64,000 nucleotides of DNA from Ralstonia condita. GTDB lineage: Bacteria > Pseudomonadota > Gammaproteobacteria > Burkholderiales > Burkholderiaceae. The stretch covers positions 558,001 to 622,000 of the forward strand of contig NZ_CATYWO010000001.1 of assembly GCF_958405655.1 (NCBI RefSeq). Direction: 5' to 3'. Both the position numbers and the translations under genes were made by a program. Of the stretch, positions 1-7,945 are shown piece by piece. The notes beneath the pieces were generated by a model. The model did no database searches and had not been told where the DNA came from. It saw only the letters and a program-made list of their open reading frames with translations. Every line of letters starts with the position of its first letter. Position 1 is the stretch's first letter.

Positions 1-953
1 GCTTCGGGGCCTGACACGGCCGTCTGCGGTGTAGGGTGCTCCGCGCCCGACTGGCGGGCGCGCATCACCGTGGTGACGATGCCGCTACCAATGATGAGCG
101 CCATGCCTGCCCACGACAGGGCATTCAGGCGGTCATTCCAAAACAACATACCCCAACCGCTCGCAAAGACGATGCCGGTGTACTGCAGGTTGGCCGTCAA
201 TAACGTGTTGCCGCGTTTGTAGGCGCGTGTCATGGCGGTCTGTCCCAGGGTGGCGAGCAGGCCGACGGCGACCAGCAGCCCGGCACTTGACCAGGTATGT
301 TGCTGCGCACCGCCGATGAGCATCCAGACACCGCCGGCGGCCGCGCTCACGAGCGAGAAATAGAACACGATGCGCGCTTCGTTTTCACCGAGATCGCCCA
401 ACTGGCGGACCTCCACATAGGCGAGGGCAGTGAAGACGCCGGACACCAGCCCGACCATGCCGCCTGTCATCTGCGAAGCCCCGACGCTCGGCTGCAGGAG
501 GCAGATCACCCCGATGAACGACATCAGAATCGCCGCCACCATCTTGCGATCCGCGCCGCCCGACTTGCCGGCCAACGTGGCGCCTGCGCCAATGATCAGC
601 GCGATCCATACCGGCGACATGTAGTTCAGCGTCATCGCGGTGGCCAATGGAAGCAGGCTGATGGACGTAAACCACAGCAGCAGCGACGTCACGCCGAACA
701 CGCTGCGCTTGATGTGCGACATCAGGTATGGCGTGCGGACGCCAGCGCCTGTCCTGACAAGAATCGCGCCCATGACCGTCAGCCCGATCACGCTGCGGTA
801 GAAGACGATTTCCCCTGTGCTGTAGTGGGCGGAGGCAAGCTTCACGCATACGCCCATCGCCGAAAAAGCGAATGCCGCCAGGATCATCCAGAGGGACTGG
901 CGGGAAGCACTGGCAGACCGTTCGGCAGCTTGGGCGATGAGATCGGCAGACAT
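1..953 (-). CDS. DMT-family (EamA) transporter, C-terminus cut by window edge
   Basis: A frame opens at ATG 953 (MSADLIAQ) and runs unbroken off the left edge, giving about 317 visible residues. It shows repeated hydrophobic segments and two EamA-like halves, as expected for a ten-helix drug/metabolite exporter of the inner membrane. Segments such as FAFSAMGVCVKL, the MTLNYMSPVW region and ALAYVEVRQLG are typical of the family. The visible tail is hydrophilic, so little may be missing. No clear Shine-Dalgarno precedes the start, which lies just beyond the terminator of the upstream gene. The substrate cannot be told from sequence. Confidence 0.85.
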   Translation of the reverse strand, partial: MSADLIAQAAERSASASRQSLWMILAAFAFSAMGVCVKLASAHYSTGEIVFYRSVIGLTVMGAILVRTGAGVRTPYLMSHIKRSVFGVTSLLLWFTSISLLPLATAMTLNYMSPVWIALIIGAGATLAGKSGGADRKMVAAILMSFIGVICLLQPSVGASQMTGGMVGLVSGVFTALAYVEVRQLGDLGENEARIVFYFSLVSAAAGGVWMLIGGAQQHTWSSAGLLVAVGLLATLGQTAMTRAYKRGNTLLTANLQYTGIVFASGWGMLFWNDRLNALSWAGMALIIGSGIVTTVMRARQSGAEHPTPQTAVSGPE

Positions 954-963
954 GGACGGGACG

Positions 964-999
964 AAAAAAAACGGTGCACGCCACATGGGTGCACCGTTT
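964..999 (-). terminator. Rho-independent terminator after the Rieske oxygenase gene
   Basis: On the minus strand a 10-bp stem (AACGGTGCAC / GTGCACCGTT, 970-979 and 989-998) with a 9-nt loop is followed by a run of eight T. It lies 41 bp after the Rieske gene and about 11 bp before the ATG of the transporter gene. Confidence 0.9.
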
Positions 1000-1039
1000 G
1001 CATTGTCACTCGGTTGGCGTCTGCGCGCCAGCGCCCGGG

Positions 1040-2137
1040 TCAGTAGTCCATGACGCGTCGATACCACTCGTGGAAGTGCTGCATGCCGTCTTCCATGGGT
1101 GATTGGTACGGGCCGACTTCGCTCGTGCCGCGCTTGAGCAGCGCCAGGCGCCCGGCGTCCATGCGTTCGGCGATTTCATCGTCCTCGATGCACGTTTCCA
1201 TGTAGGCGGCGCGCTCGGCTTCGACGAACTCGCGCTCGAACAGGACGATTTCTTCCGGGTAGTAGAACTCGACCACGTTGCGGGTCTTGGTCGGCCCCAT
1301 CGGATGCAGCGTCGACACGACCAGCACGTTCGGATACCACTCGACCATCACGTTCGGGTAGTAGGTGAGCCACACCGCGCCGTACTTCGGCATCTCGCCG
1401 TTGTTGAAGCGCAGCACGGCATCATGCCACTTCTGGTAAGCCGGTGTGCCGGGTTTGCGCAAATTCGCGTGGATGCCGACCGTCTGCACGCTGTGCCACT
1501 CGCCAAACTCCCATTCCAGGTCGTCACACGAGACGAACTGCCCGAGGCCTGGGTGGAAGGGCACGACGTGGTAGTCCTCGAGGTACACCTCGATGAAGGT
1601 CTTCCAGTTGTAGTTGCAGTCGTGCACCTCGACGTGGTCGAGCATGTAGCCGGAGAAATCGAGATCGCGCGCCACGCCCAGGCGGGCGAGGTCTTCACGC
1701 ACGTCGCGCTTGCCCTCGAACAGCAGGCCGTTCCAGTTCTGCAGCGGCGAGCGTGACAGATGCACGCACGGTTGCTTCTCGAAGTGCGGTGCGCCCAGCA
1801 AGTCGCCCTGCAGGTCGTATGTCCAGCGATGCAGCGGGCAGACGATGTTCTGGGCATTGCCGCGCCCATTGAGCATGATTGCCTGCCGATGCCGGCACAC
1901 ATTGGAGAGCAGTTCGACGCCGTTCGGGTTGCGCACCAGCACGCGGCCTTCGGCCTCGGCGGCAAGCGTGTGATAGTCGCCGACTTCCGGGACCATCAGC
2001 TCATGGCCGACGTAACCGGGGCCATGTTTGAACAGACGTTCGATTTCAGTTTGATACAGCGCCTCGTCGAAGTAAGCAGAGACGGGCAACTGGGTTTCAG
2101 ACGGCACCAGATTCAGTGCGGCGCTGAGATTGGACAT
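1040..2137 (-). CDS. Rieske non-heme iron aromatic ring-hydroxylating oxygenase, alpha subunit
   Basis: The 365-residue protein has an N-terminal Rieske [2Fe-2S] site at C81-x-H83 and C100-x2-H103 (CRHR ... CPLHRW). Near residues 190-200 the mononuclear iron motif EDYHVVPFH fits D-x2-H-x4-H. The start chosen is MSNLSAAL, because GGGAGTGG lies just upstream; an earlier in-frame start adds 14 unlikely residues. Family members hydroxylate aromatic rings or demethylate amines and need a ferredoxin/reductase partner. No beta subunit or reductase is nearby, so it may borrow an electron donor. Substrate unknown. It is a single-gene unit closed by a strong terminator. Confidence 0.9.
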   Translation of the reverse strand: MSNLSAALNLVPSETQLPVSAYFDEALYQTEIERLFKHGPGYVGHELMVPEVGDYHTLAAEAEGRVLVRNPNGVELLSNVCRHRQAIMLNGRGNAQNIVCPLHRWTYDLQGDLLGAPHFEKQPCVHLSRSPLQNWNGLLFEGKRDVREDLARLGVARDLDFSGYMLDHVEVHDCNYNWKTFIEVYLEDYHVVPFHPGLGQFVSCDDLEWEFGEWHSVQTVGIHANLRKPGTPAYQKWHDAVLRFNNGEMPKYGAVWLTYYPNVMVEWYPNVLVVSTLHPMGPTKTRNVVEFYYPEEIVLFEREFVEAERAAYMETCIEDDEIAERMDAGRLALLKRGTSEVGPYQSPMEDGMQHFHEWYRRVMDY

Positions 2138-2551
2138 TATCCCCACTCCCAATAACGGTGAAAGCAGTGAACAACCCAACCATCGACAAGATCGATTTGG
2201 GAAAGGACGCCATCGGCAGGTGGCCTAGGGTCTGTTGAGGTAGGAAACGAGCGCTTGCTGGCCCCCGCTTGGGCCAACGACCATACGTTCAATGGGCCAA
2301 CAGACCCAAACCATCGTGCGGAGCGGCGTACACCGGCCCGGCCTTTGGAGGAAAGGGGGGGATTGTACCCCAGGGAAATTGATAAGTCCCTGATTTTCGA
2401 ACCCTTTCCGCTTCCAGTCGCGCGATCGCCGGGCTGACAATGCCCCGCCTCGTCACCGCAAACCGCTATCCCGCCCCTTGCGGGATGTGCGCGGAACGCA
2501 CGCGGAATTGCCGTAAAATGCCAGATTGTCCTTTTCTGATTCGCAACCGGC
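2138..2551. other. Intergenic region with nested inverted repeats
   Basis: This 414-bp divergent spacer between the Rieske gene and xseB has no convincing gene. It holds a perfect 10-bp inverted repeat, GGGTCTGTTG (2228-2237) and CAACAGACCC (2298-2307). Nested inside is TGGCCC-CCGCTT-GGGCCA (2259-2276). An open frame on the minus strand covers the region and the start of xseB but resembles no known protein. Confidence 0.6.
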
Positions 2552-2839
2552 ATGCCCCGTGCCTCAAACGACGCCTCCAGCAGCGCGTCCGCCACGCCCT
2601 CCGCTACGCCGGCTTCCTATGAAGCGGCCATGGCTGAACTCGAAACCCTCGTCGCCAGCATGGAATCCGGTGAATTGCCGCTGGAGGCCTCGCTTGCGGC
2701 GTATCGACGCGGAGCCGAGCTGGTCAAATACTGTCAGCAGGTGCTGGAACGCGTCGAGCAGCAGGTGCGCGTGCTTGATGGCGAAGCCCTGAGGCCCCTA
2801 GCCGACGATAGCAACGCGAACGAGCAGGGCGGCGCATGA
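2552..2839 (+). CDS. xseB: Exodeoxyribonuclease VII small subunit
   Basis: The 95-residue protein matches XseB: after a Ser/Ala-rich N-terminus of about 20 residues comes YEAAMAELETLVASMESGEL, followed by the helical hairpin ending CQQVLERVEQQVRVL. Several XseB copies bind XseA to form exonuclease VII, which degrades single-stranded DNA to oligonucleotides. xseA is not in the window. The stop overlaps the ispA start (ATGA), so translation is probably coupled. This xseB-ispA-dxs order is common in proteobacteria. Confidence 0.95.
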   Translation: MPRASNDASSSASATPSATPASYEAAMAELETLVASMESGELPLEASLAAYRRGAELVKYCQQVLERVEQQVRVLDGEALRPLADDSNANEQGGA

Positions 2840-3735
2840 GCGATTTCGCCCAATGGATGGCATCTGTGGTGGCCCGGACGGAAAGCGCGCTCGAACACGC
2901 CTTGCCGGCGGATACCGTTTCGCCGACGCGCCTGCACGCGGCGATGCGCTACGCCACCCTGGGGGCCGGAAAACGCGTGCGGCCCTTGCTGGCGCATGCG
3001 GCGGGCGCGCTGGGGGAGGCTTCCTCCGAGGCGCTCGACGGCGTGAGTTGCGCGGTGGAGATGATCCACGCCTACTCGCTCGTTCACGACGACATGCCGT
3101 GCATGGACGACGACGACCTGCGCCGCGGCCGCCCGACCGTGCATCGCGCCTATGATGAAGCGACGGCGCTATTGGTGGGTGATGCGTTGCAGACCCAAGC
3201 CTTTATTGTGCTCGCCGAACTGGCCGCGGTGAACCCGGCAACCCGCGCTGTGTTGGTGGGCGAGTTGGCGCGTGCATCGGGGTCGCTGGGTATGGCGGGC
3301 GGCCAGGCGGTGGACCTGCAGAGCGTGGGCGTCGCCCTGTCGCAGGATGCGCTGGAGGCAATGCATCGCATGAAGACCGGCGCGCTGCTGCGGGCGAGTC
3401 TGCGGATGGGCGCGTTGTGTGCTGGTGTAAGCGCAGCTGCGCTGGAGCAAGTCGATGCGTATGCGGGGGCTGTCGGTCTCGCGTTCCAGGTGGTCGATGA
3501 CATCCTCGATGTGACGTCGGACACTGCCACGCTGGGGAAGACTGCCGGCAAGGACGAAGCCAACGACAAGCCGACCTATGTGTCCATCCTTGGGGTGGAC
3601 AGGGCGCGCGCGCTGGCCGAGGAGTTGCACGTCGCGGCAGGCGAGGCGGTGGCGCGACTGGCCCGCGAGCTGGGTAAGGCACGCACCGTCCGGCTCGCTG
3701 ACATGGCCAACCTGATCGTGCGGCGTGGCCACTGA
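2836..3735 (+). CDS. ispA: Farnesyl diphosphate synthase (polyprenyl synthetase)
   Basis: The 299-residue protein carries both Asp-rich motifs of trans-isoprenyl diphosphate synthases: DDMPCMDDDDLRRG (first) and DDILDV (second). GAGKRVRPLL near the N-terminus binds diphosphate. It condenses isopentenyl diphosphate with dimethylallyl and geranyl diphosphate to make farnesyl diphosphate, feeding quinone and undecaprenol synthesis. Its start overlaps the xseB stop, and dxs follows 56 bp later, so the early and later isoprenoid steps are probably cotranscribed. Confidence 0.96.
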   Translation: MSDFAQWMASVVARTESALEHALPADTVSPTRLHAAMRYATLGAGKRVRPLLAHAAGALGEASSEALDGVSCAVEMIHAYSLVHDDMPCMDDDDLRRGRPTVHRAYDEATALLVGDALQTQAFIVLAELAAVNPATRAVLVGELARASGSLGMAGGQAVDLQSVGVALSQDALEAMHRMKTGALLRASLRMGALCAGVSAAALEQVDAYAGAVGLAFQVVDDILDVTSDTATLGKTAGKDEANDKPTYVSILGVDRARALAEELHVAAGEAVARLARELGKARTVRLADMANLIVRRGH

Positions 3736-3791
3736 ACAACATCGCGCTGGGCTTAGAGCCCAACGCCAAAACGCCTGAGCGGCGGTCCCAC

Positions 3792-5702
3792 ATGACGTAC
3801 GAACTTCTCAAAACCATCGACGATCCGGCCGACCTGCGCCGACTGGACCGCCGCCAACTCGGTCCCCTGGCGGACGAGTTGCGCGCCTTCGTGCTCGAAT
3901 CCGTTTCGCAGACGGGCGGTCACCTGTCGTCGAATCTGGGCACGGTCGAGCTGACCATTGCGCTGCACTACGTCTTCCACACGCCGGACGACCGCATCGT
4001 CTGGGACGTCGGCCACCAGAGCTATCCGCACAAGATCCTGACCGGCCGGCGCGAGCAGATGGCCACGCTGCGCCAGCTGGATGGTATCTCGGGTTTTCCG
4101 CGCCGCAGCGAAAGCCCTTACGACACATTTGGTACGGCGCACTCGTCCACGTCGATTTCCGCTGCGCTCGGCATGGCGCTGGGCGCCAAGACCAATGGCG
4201 AGAACCGCGTCGCCATCGCCGTAATTGGCGACGGTGCGATGAGCGCCGGCATGGCCTTCGAGGCGATGAACAACGCGGGTGTCTATAAAGACCTGCCGCT
4301 GGTGGTGGTGCTCAACGACAACGACATGTCGATTTCGCCGCCGGTGGGCGCGCTCAACCGCTACCTCGCGCGCCTCATGAGCGGCCAGTTCTACGCTGCA
4401 ACCAAGAAGGGCGTGGAGAAGCTGCTCTCGGTGGCGCCGCCGGTGCTCGAATTCGCCAAGCGCTTCGAAGAACACACCAAGGGCATGTTCGTGCCGGCAA
4501 CGATGTTCGAGGAGTTCGGCTTCAACTACATCGGGCCGATCGATGGGCACGATCTCGAATCGCTCGTGCCCACACTGCAGAACATTCGCCAGCGTGCACT
4601 GGAAGGCGGTGGGCCGCAGTTCCTGCATGTGGTGACCAAGAAGGGCCAGGGCTACAAGCTGGCGGAAGCGGACCCGATCCTGTACCACGGCCCGGGCAAG
4701 TTCAATCCGCAAGAAGGGATCAAGCCTGCCGCCCGCCCGGCCAAGATGACGTACACGCAGGTGTTCGGCCAGTGGCTGTGCGACATGGCTGCCGCCGACA
4801 AGCGCCTGGTTGGCATCACACCCGCCATGCGCGAGGGCTCGGGCATGGTGGAGTTCGAGCAGCGCTTTCCTGATCGCTACTACGACGTCGGTATCGCCGA
4901 GCAGCACGCCGTCACGTTCGCGGGCGGGCTGGCGTGCGAAGGTCTGAAGCCTGTCGTCGCGATTTATTCGACGTTCCTGCAGCGCGGTTATGACCAGTTG
5001 ATCCACGACGTGGCGCTGCAGAACCTGCCGGTGGTGTTCGCGCTGGATCGTGCGGGCCTGGTCGGCGCGGATGGCGCCACGCACGCGGGCGCTTACGACA
5101 TTGCGTATCTGCGCTGCATCCCCAACATGATGGTCATGACGCCAGCGGATGAGAACGAATGCCGCCAGCTCTTGAGCACCGCCTTTGCACAGGACTGCCC
5201 GACGGCAGTGCGCTACCCGCGTGGCGCAGGCCCGGGCGTAGCGGTGCAAGCGTCGCTCGAGCCGCTCCCGTTGGGCAAGGCCGAAGTGCGCAGGGCGTCG
5301 ACCGCGCCGGCGGGTCAGCGGGTGGCGATCCTGGCATTTGGTTCGATGGTCGCCCCGGCCATGGCCGCTGCAGAGCGCTTGGATGCCACCGTGGTCAACA
5401 TGCGCTTCGTCAAGCCGCTGGATGTGGCTTGCGTGCTGGACATGGCACGCACGCACGACTACGTGGTAACGGTGGAAGAGGGCTGCGTGATGGGTGGCGC
5501 GGGCAGTGCTTGCCTGGAAGCGCTGGCCGCTGCCAGCGTGGCGACGCCGGTACTGCAACTCGGCCTGCCTGACCGCTTTGTGGATCACGGCGATCATGCA
5601 GTGCTGCTTGCCCAGTGTGGCCTGGATGCCAACGGCATCCTCGCGTCGATTCGCGAACGTTTCGCCGTGCAGCCCCGAGCCGCAGCGCCGCGTGTGGCCT
5701 GA
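3792..5702 (+). CDS. dxs: 1-deoxy-D-xylulose-5-phosphate synthase
   Basis: The 636-residue protein is full length (E. coli Dxs has 620). It shows the thiamine diphosphate motif GDGAMSAGMAFEAMNNA, the transketolase pyrimidine domain with YDVGIAEQHAVTFAGGLA, and DRAGLVGADGATHAG. It joins pyruvate and glyceraldehyde 3-phosphate to form DXP, the first step of the MEP pathway, and also supplies thiamine and pyridoxal synthesis. It is the third gene of the xseB-ispA-dxs group. A very long open frame on the opposite strand is only a high-GC shadow. Confidence 0.98.
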   Translation: MTYELLKTIDDPADLRRLDRRQLGPLADELRAFVLESVSQTGGHLSSNLGTVELTIALHYVFHTPDDRIVWDVGHQSYPHKILTGRREQMATLRQLDGISGFPRRSESPYDTFGTAHSSTSISAALGMALGAKTNGENRVAIAVIGDGAMSAGMAFEAMNNAGVYKDLPLVVVLNDNDMSISPPVGALNRYLARLMSGQFYAATKKGVEKLLSVAPPVLEFAKRFEEHTKGMFVPATMFEEFGFNYIGPIDGHDLESLVPTLQNIRQRALEGGGPQFLHVVTKKGQGYKLAEADPILYHGPGKFNPQEGIKPAARPAKMTYTQVFGQWLCDMAAADKRLVGITPAMREGSGMVEFEQRFPDRYYDVGIAEQHAVTFAGGLACEGLKPVVAIYSTFLQRGYDQLIHDVALQNLPVVFALDRAGLVGADGATHAGAYDIAYLRCIPNMMVMTPADENECRQLLSTAFAQDCPTAVRYPRGAGPGVAVQASLEPLPLGKAEVRRASTAPAGQRVAILAFGSMVAPAMAAAERLDATVVNMRFVKPLDVACVLDMARTHDYVVTVEEGCVMGGAGSACLEALAAASVATPVLQLGLPDRFVDHGDHAVLLAQCGLDANGILASIRERFAVQPRAAAPRVA

Positions 5703-5760
5703 GCGCCGTTCGGCGATAGGCAGCGTCAATCACCCGCATAGGGGTTGCGGGTTTGAGTAG

Positions 5761-5793
5761 TTGACTGCAGAGGTGGGAAATTTCCCTTACACT
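5761..5793 (+). promoter_or_regulatory. Candidate folE2 promoter with a palindrome between -35 and -10
   Basis: TTGACT (5761-5766) and TACACT (5788-5793) resemble -35 and -10 elements but are 21 bp apart, which is long. The perfect palindrome GGGAAATTTCCC (5775-5786) fills the spacer. Long spacers with a dyad inside are typical of MerR-type activated promoters, but no regulator gene is nearby, so this remains inference. Confidence 0.4.
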
Positions 5794-5815
5794 CCGCCAG
5801 TCCAATTTCTGAATT

Positions 5816-5935
5816 ATGTGTGCGCAGTCGCGGGATGGGTCGATTCGGTCACTTGAGGGGTGGTCACAGTCGGCCAGGTTCCGCGGTTTCACACTCGTTG
5901 CGTTTCGGCTGACTGCGATGGCCGGGCGACCGTAA
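5816..5935 (+). other. Possible 39-codon upstream ORF in the folE2 leader
   Basis: An ATG at 5816 opens a 39-codon frame ending TAA 12 bp before the folE2 start. There is no Shine-Dalgarno and no recognisable product. It is listed because the leader is long (about 150 nt after the candidate -10); it is probably not a real gene. Confidence 0.2.
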
Positions 5936-5947
5936 AGGAAACCGATC

Positions 5948-6754
5948 ATGAACGATATGAACCCGGCTTTCGCCATGCCGGACGTGCAGTCCAGCCACGA
6001 TACCCGCCAGATTCCGATCCAGCGCGTCGGTGTGCGCGGTGTGCGCTACCCGCTGTCCCTGCAGACCCCGGCCGGCGTGCAACACACGATCGGCACGTTC
6101 AACCTCGATGTGCATCTCCCGGCAGACCAGAAGGGCACGCACATGTCGCGCTTCGTTGCGCTGCTGGAGGAGGAGCGTGAGCCGCTGAACCTGGCGCAAT
6201 TCCAGCTGCTGCTGGAAAAGATGCTGGAAAAGCTCGAAGCGGACGCCGGCCGCATCGAAGTCCACTTCCCGTATTTTGTCAGCAAGACGGCGCCCGTGTC
6301 CGGCGTGCAGTCGCTGATGGACTACGAAGTGACGATGATCGGTGAAGTGCGCAACGGCCACACCAAGGTGCGTGTCAAGGCCCTGGTGCCGGTGACGAGC
6401 CTGTGCCCGTGCTCGAAGAAGATTTCGGAGTACGGCGCGCACAACCAGCGCTCGCACATCACGATCGATGCCGAGCTGGCGGCCGATACGCCGGTCGAGG
6501 CGCTCATCCGCATGGCCGAAGAAGAAGCCTCATGCGAACTGTGGGGCCTGCTCAAGCGTCCGGACGAAAAGTTCGTGACCGAGCGTGCGTACGAAAACCC
6601 GAAGTTCGTGGAAGACCTGGTGCGCGATATCGCCATGCGCCTGAACCAGGACGACCGCATCGTCGCCTACACGCTGGAAGCCGAGAACTTCGAGTCGATC
6701 CACAACCACAGCGCCTATGCGCTGATCGAGCGCGACAAGCGCACCGACAAGTAA
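5948..6754 (+). CDS. folE2: GTP cyclohydrolase FolE2 (type IB)
   Basis: The 268-residue protein matches the type IB GTP cyclohydrolases: QIPIQRVGVRGVRYP near the N-terminus, then SLCPCSKKISEYGAHNQRSH with the metal-binding Cys. It converts GTP to 7,8-dihydroneopterin triphosphate for folate (and queuosine-type) synthesis. Unlike FolE it is not strictly zinc dependent. AAAGGAAACCGATC precedes the ATG. It appears monocistronic, with its own candidate promoter and a strong terminator. Confidence 0.96.
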   Translation: MNDMNPAFAMPDVQSSHDTRQIPIQRVGVRGVRYPLSLQTPAGVQHTIGTFNLDVHLPADQKGTHMSRFVALLEEEREPLNLAQFQLLLEKMLEKLEADAGRIEVHFPYFVSKTAPVSGVQSLMDYEVTMIGEVRNGHTKVRVKALVPVTSLCPCSKKISEYGAHNQRSHITIDAELAADTPVEALIRMAEEEASCELWGLLKRPDEKFVTERAYENPKFVEDLVRDIAMRLNQDDRIVAYTLEAENFESIHNHSAYALIERDKRTDK

Positions 6755-6772
6755 TCGACGCTGTGCCCAAAG

Positions 6773-6801
6773 AAAAAGCCGCTCAACCGAGCGGCTTTTT
6801 T
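6773..6801. terminator. Bidirectional Rho-independent terminator between folE2 and tsaD
   Basis: The stem GCCGCTC (6778-6784) / GAGCGGC (6789-6795) has an AACC loop, an A-run on the left and six T on the right. It therefore serves folE2 on the plus strand and tsaD on the minus strand. The T-run touches the tsaD stop codon. Confidence 0.93.
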
Positions 6802-7844
6802 CATGCTGGCTGGATGCGGATGTCTTCGAGGTCCCAGCGTGGCGTCACGCCGTAGCCGTAGCCATCCTGCACCTGGGTGGGGTCGGCCTGCAGCCGCATC
6901 GCGCCGGCAAAGGCAATCATGGCGCCGTTGTCGGTGCAGAACTGCAGGTCGGGGTAATACACGCGCAGGCCGCGCTTGTTGCCCTCGGCGTTCAGCCCAT
7001 CGCGCAGCTGGCGGTTGGCACCCACACCACCGGCCACGACGATGCGCTTGAGGCCATGCTCGCGGGCGGCGCGCAGCGTCTTGCTGACAAGGACGTCCAC
7101 AATCGCTTCGACAAAGGCGCGCGCGAGGTCGGCGCGCGGCTGATAGCAGCTTTCGCTACCCGTCAGGTTGAGCTTGCGCACTTGCGTAAGCACCGCGGTC
7201 TTGAGGCCCGCGAACGAGAAATCGAAGTTGCCCGAATGCAGCATCGGCCGGGGCAGGTCGAATACGCCAGGGTTGCCGAACTCGGCGAGGCGCGAAACGG
7301 CAGGGCCGCCCGGGTAGCCCAGGCCGAGCAGCTTGGCGGTTTTATCGAAGGCTTCGCCGGCGGCGTCATCCAACGTTTCACCCAGCAGCGTGTACTGGCC
7401 GACCGCATCGACGCGCATCAACTGCGTATGTCCGCCCGAGACGAGCAGCGCCAGGAACGGAAACTCGGGCCGGTCCGCCTCCAGCAACGGCGAAAGCAGA
7501 TGCCCCTCCAGGTGATGCACGGCGACAAGCGGCTTGCCCAGCGCAAACGCCAGCGCATTCGCCACCGACGCGCCGACCAGCAATGCGCCGGCAAGCCCCG
7601 GGCCTTTTGTGTAGGCGATGGCGTCGATGTCAGCCCGCGTGGCATGGGCCTTGCCGAGCACTTCTTCCAGCAACGGGATCACGCGGCGGATATGGTCGCG
7701 CGAGGCCAGCTCTGGCACCACGCCGCCGTACTCCCGGTGCATGGCGATCTGCGAATAGAGCGCATGCGCACGCAGGCCTGCCGTCGTGTCGTACAGCGCG
7801 ACACCGGTTTCATCACAGGAAGATTCGATGCCGAGGACCAGCAT
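6801..7844 (-). CDS. tsaD: tRNA N6-adenosine threonylcarbamoyltransferase
   Basis: The 347-residue ASKHA-fold protein begins MLVLGIESSCDETGVAL, the family N-terminus; the open frame extends 28 residues upstream but those are not family sequence. The metal-binding motif is VHHLEGHLLSPLL, and the nucleotide site includes VSGGHTQL and VAGGVGANRQLR. With TsaB, TsaE and TsaC it makes t6A37 in ANN-decoding tRNAs in the cytoplasm. It stands alone, divergent from the flavoprotein gene. Confidence 0.97.
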   Translation of the reverse strand: MLVLGIESSCDETGVALYDTTAGLRAHALYSQIAMHREYGGVVPELASRDHIRRVIPLLEEVLGKAHATRADIDAIAYTKGPGLAGALLVGASVANALAFALGKPLVAVHHLEGHLLSPLLEADRPEFPFLALLVSGGHTQLMRVDAVGQYTLLGETLDDAAGEAFDKTAKLLGLGYPGGPAVSRLAEFGNPGVFDLPRPMLHSGNFDFSFAGLKTAVLTQVRKLNLTGSESCYQPRADLARAFVEAIVDVLVSKTLRAAREHGLKRIVVAGGVGANRQLRDGLNAEGNKRGLRVYYPDLQFCTDNGAMIAFAGAMRLQADPTQVQDGYGYGVTPRWDLEDIRIQPA

Positions 7845-7945
7845 GACGGGCAGGCGTGAGGAATTGCAATGGGAAGGCCGCCGAAGATAGCACAAGTTAA
7901 AATGCGCAGTTTTCACGCAGACCGGCAACCAAGGGCGCGACGAGC

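Noticed and set aside
2137..2595. 152-codon minus-strand ORF across the Rieske-xseB spacer
   Set aside because: It overlaps the xseB start, has no ribosome site and no recognisable sequence; the nested inverted repeats explain the region better.
3753..5729. 658-codon open frame on the minus strand
   Set aside because: It is antisense to dxs; its His/Arg-rich composition and lack of any family motif mark it as a high-GC shadow of the real gene.
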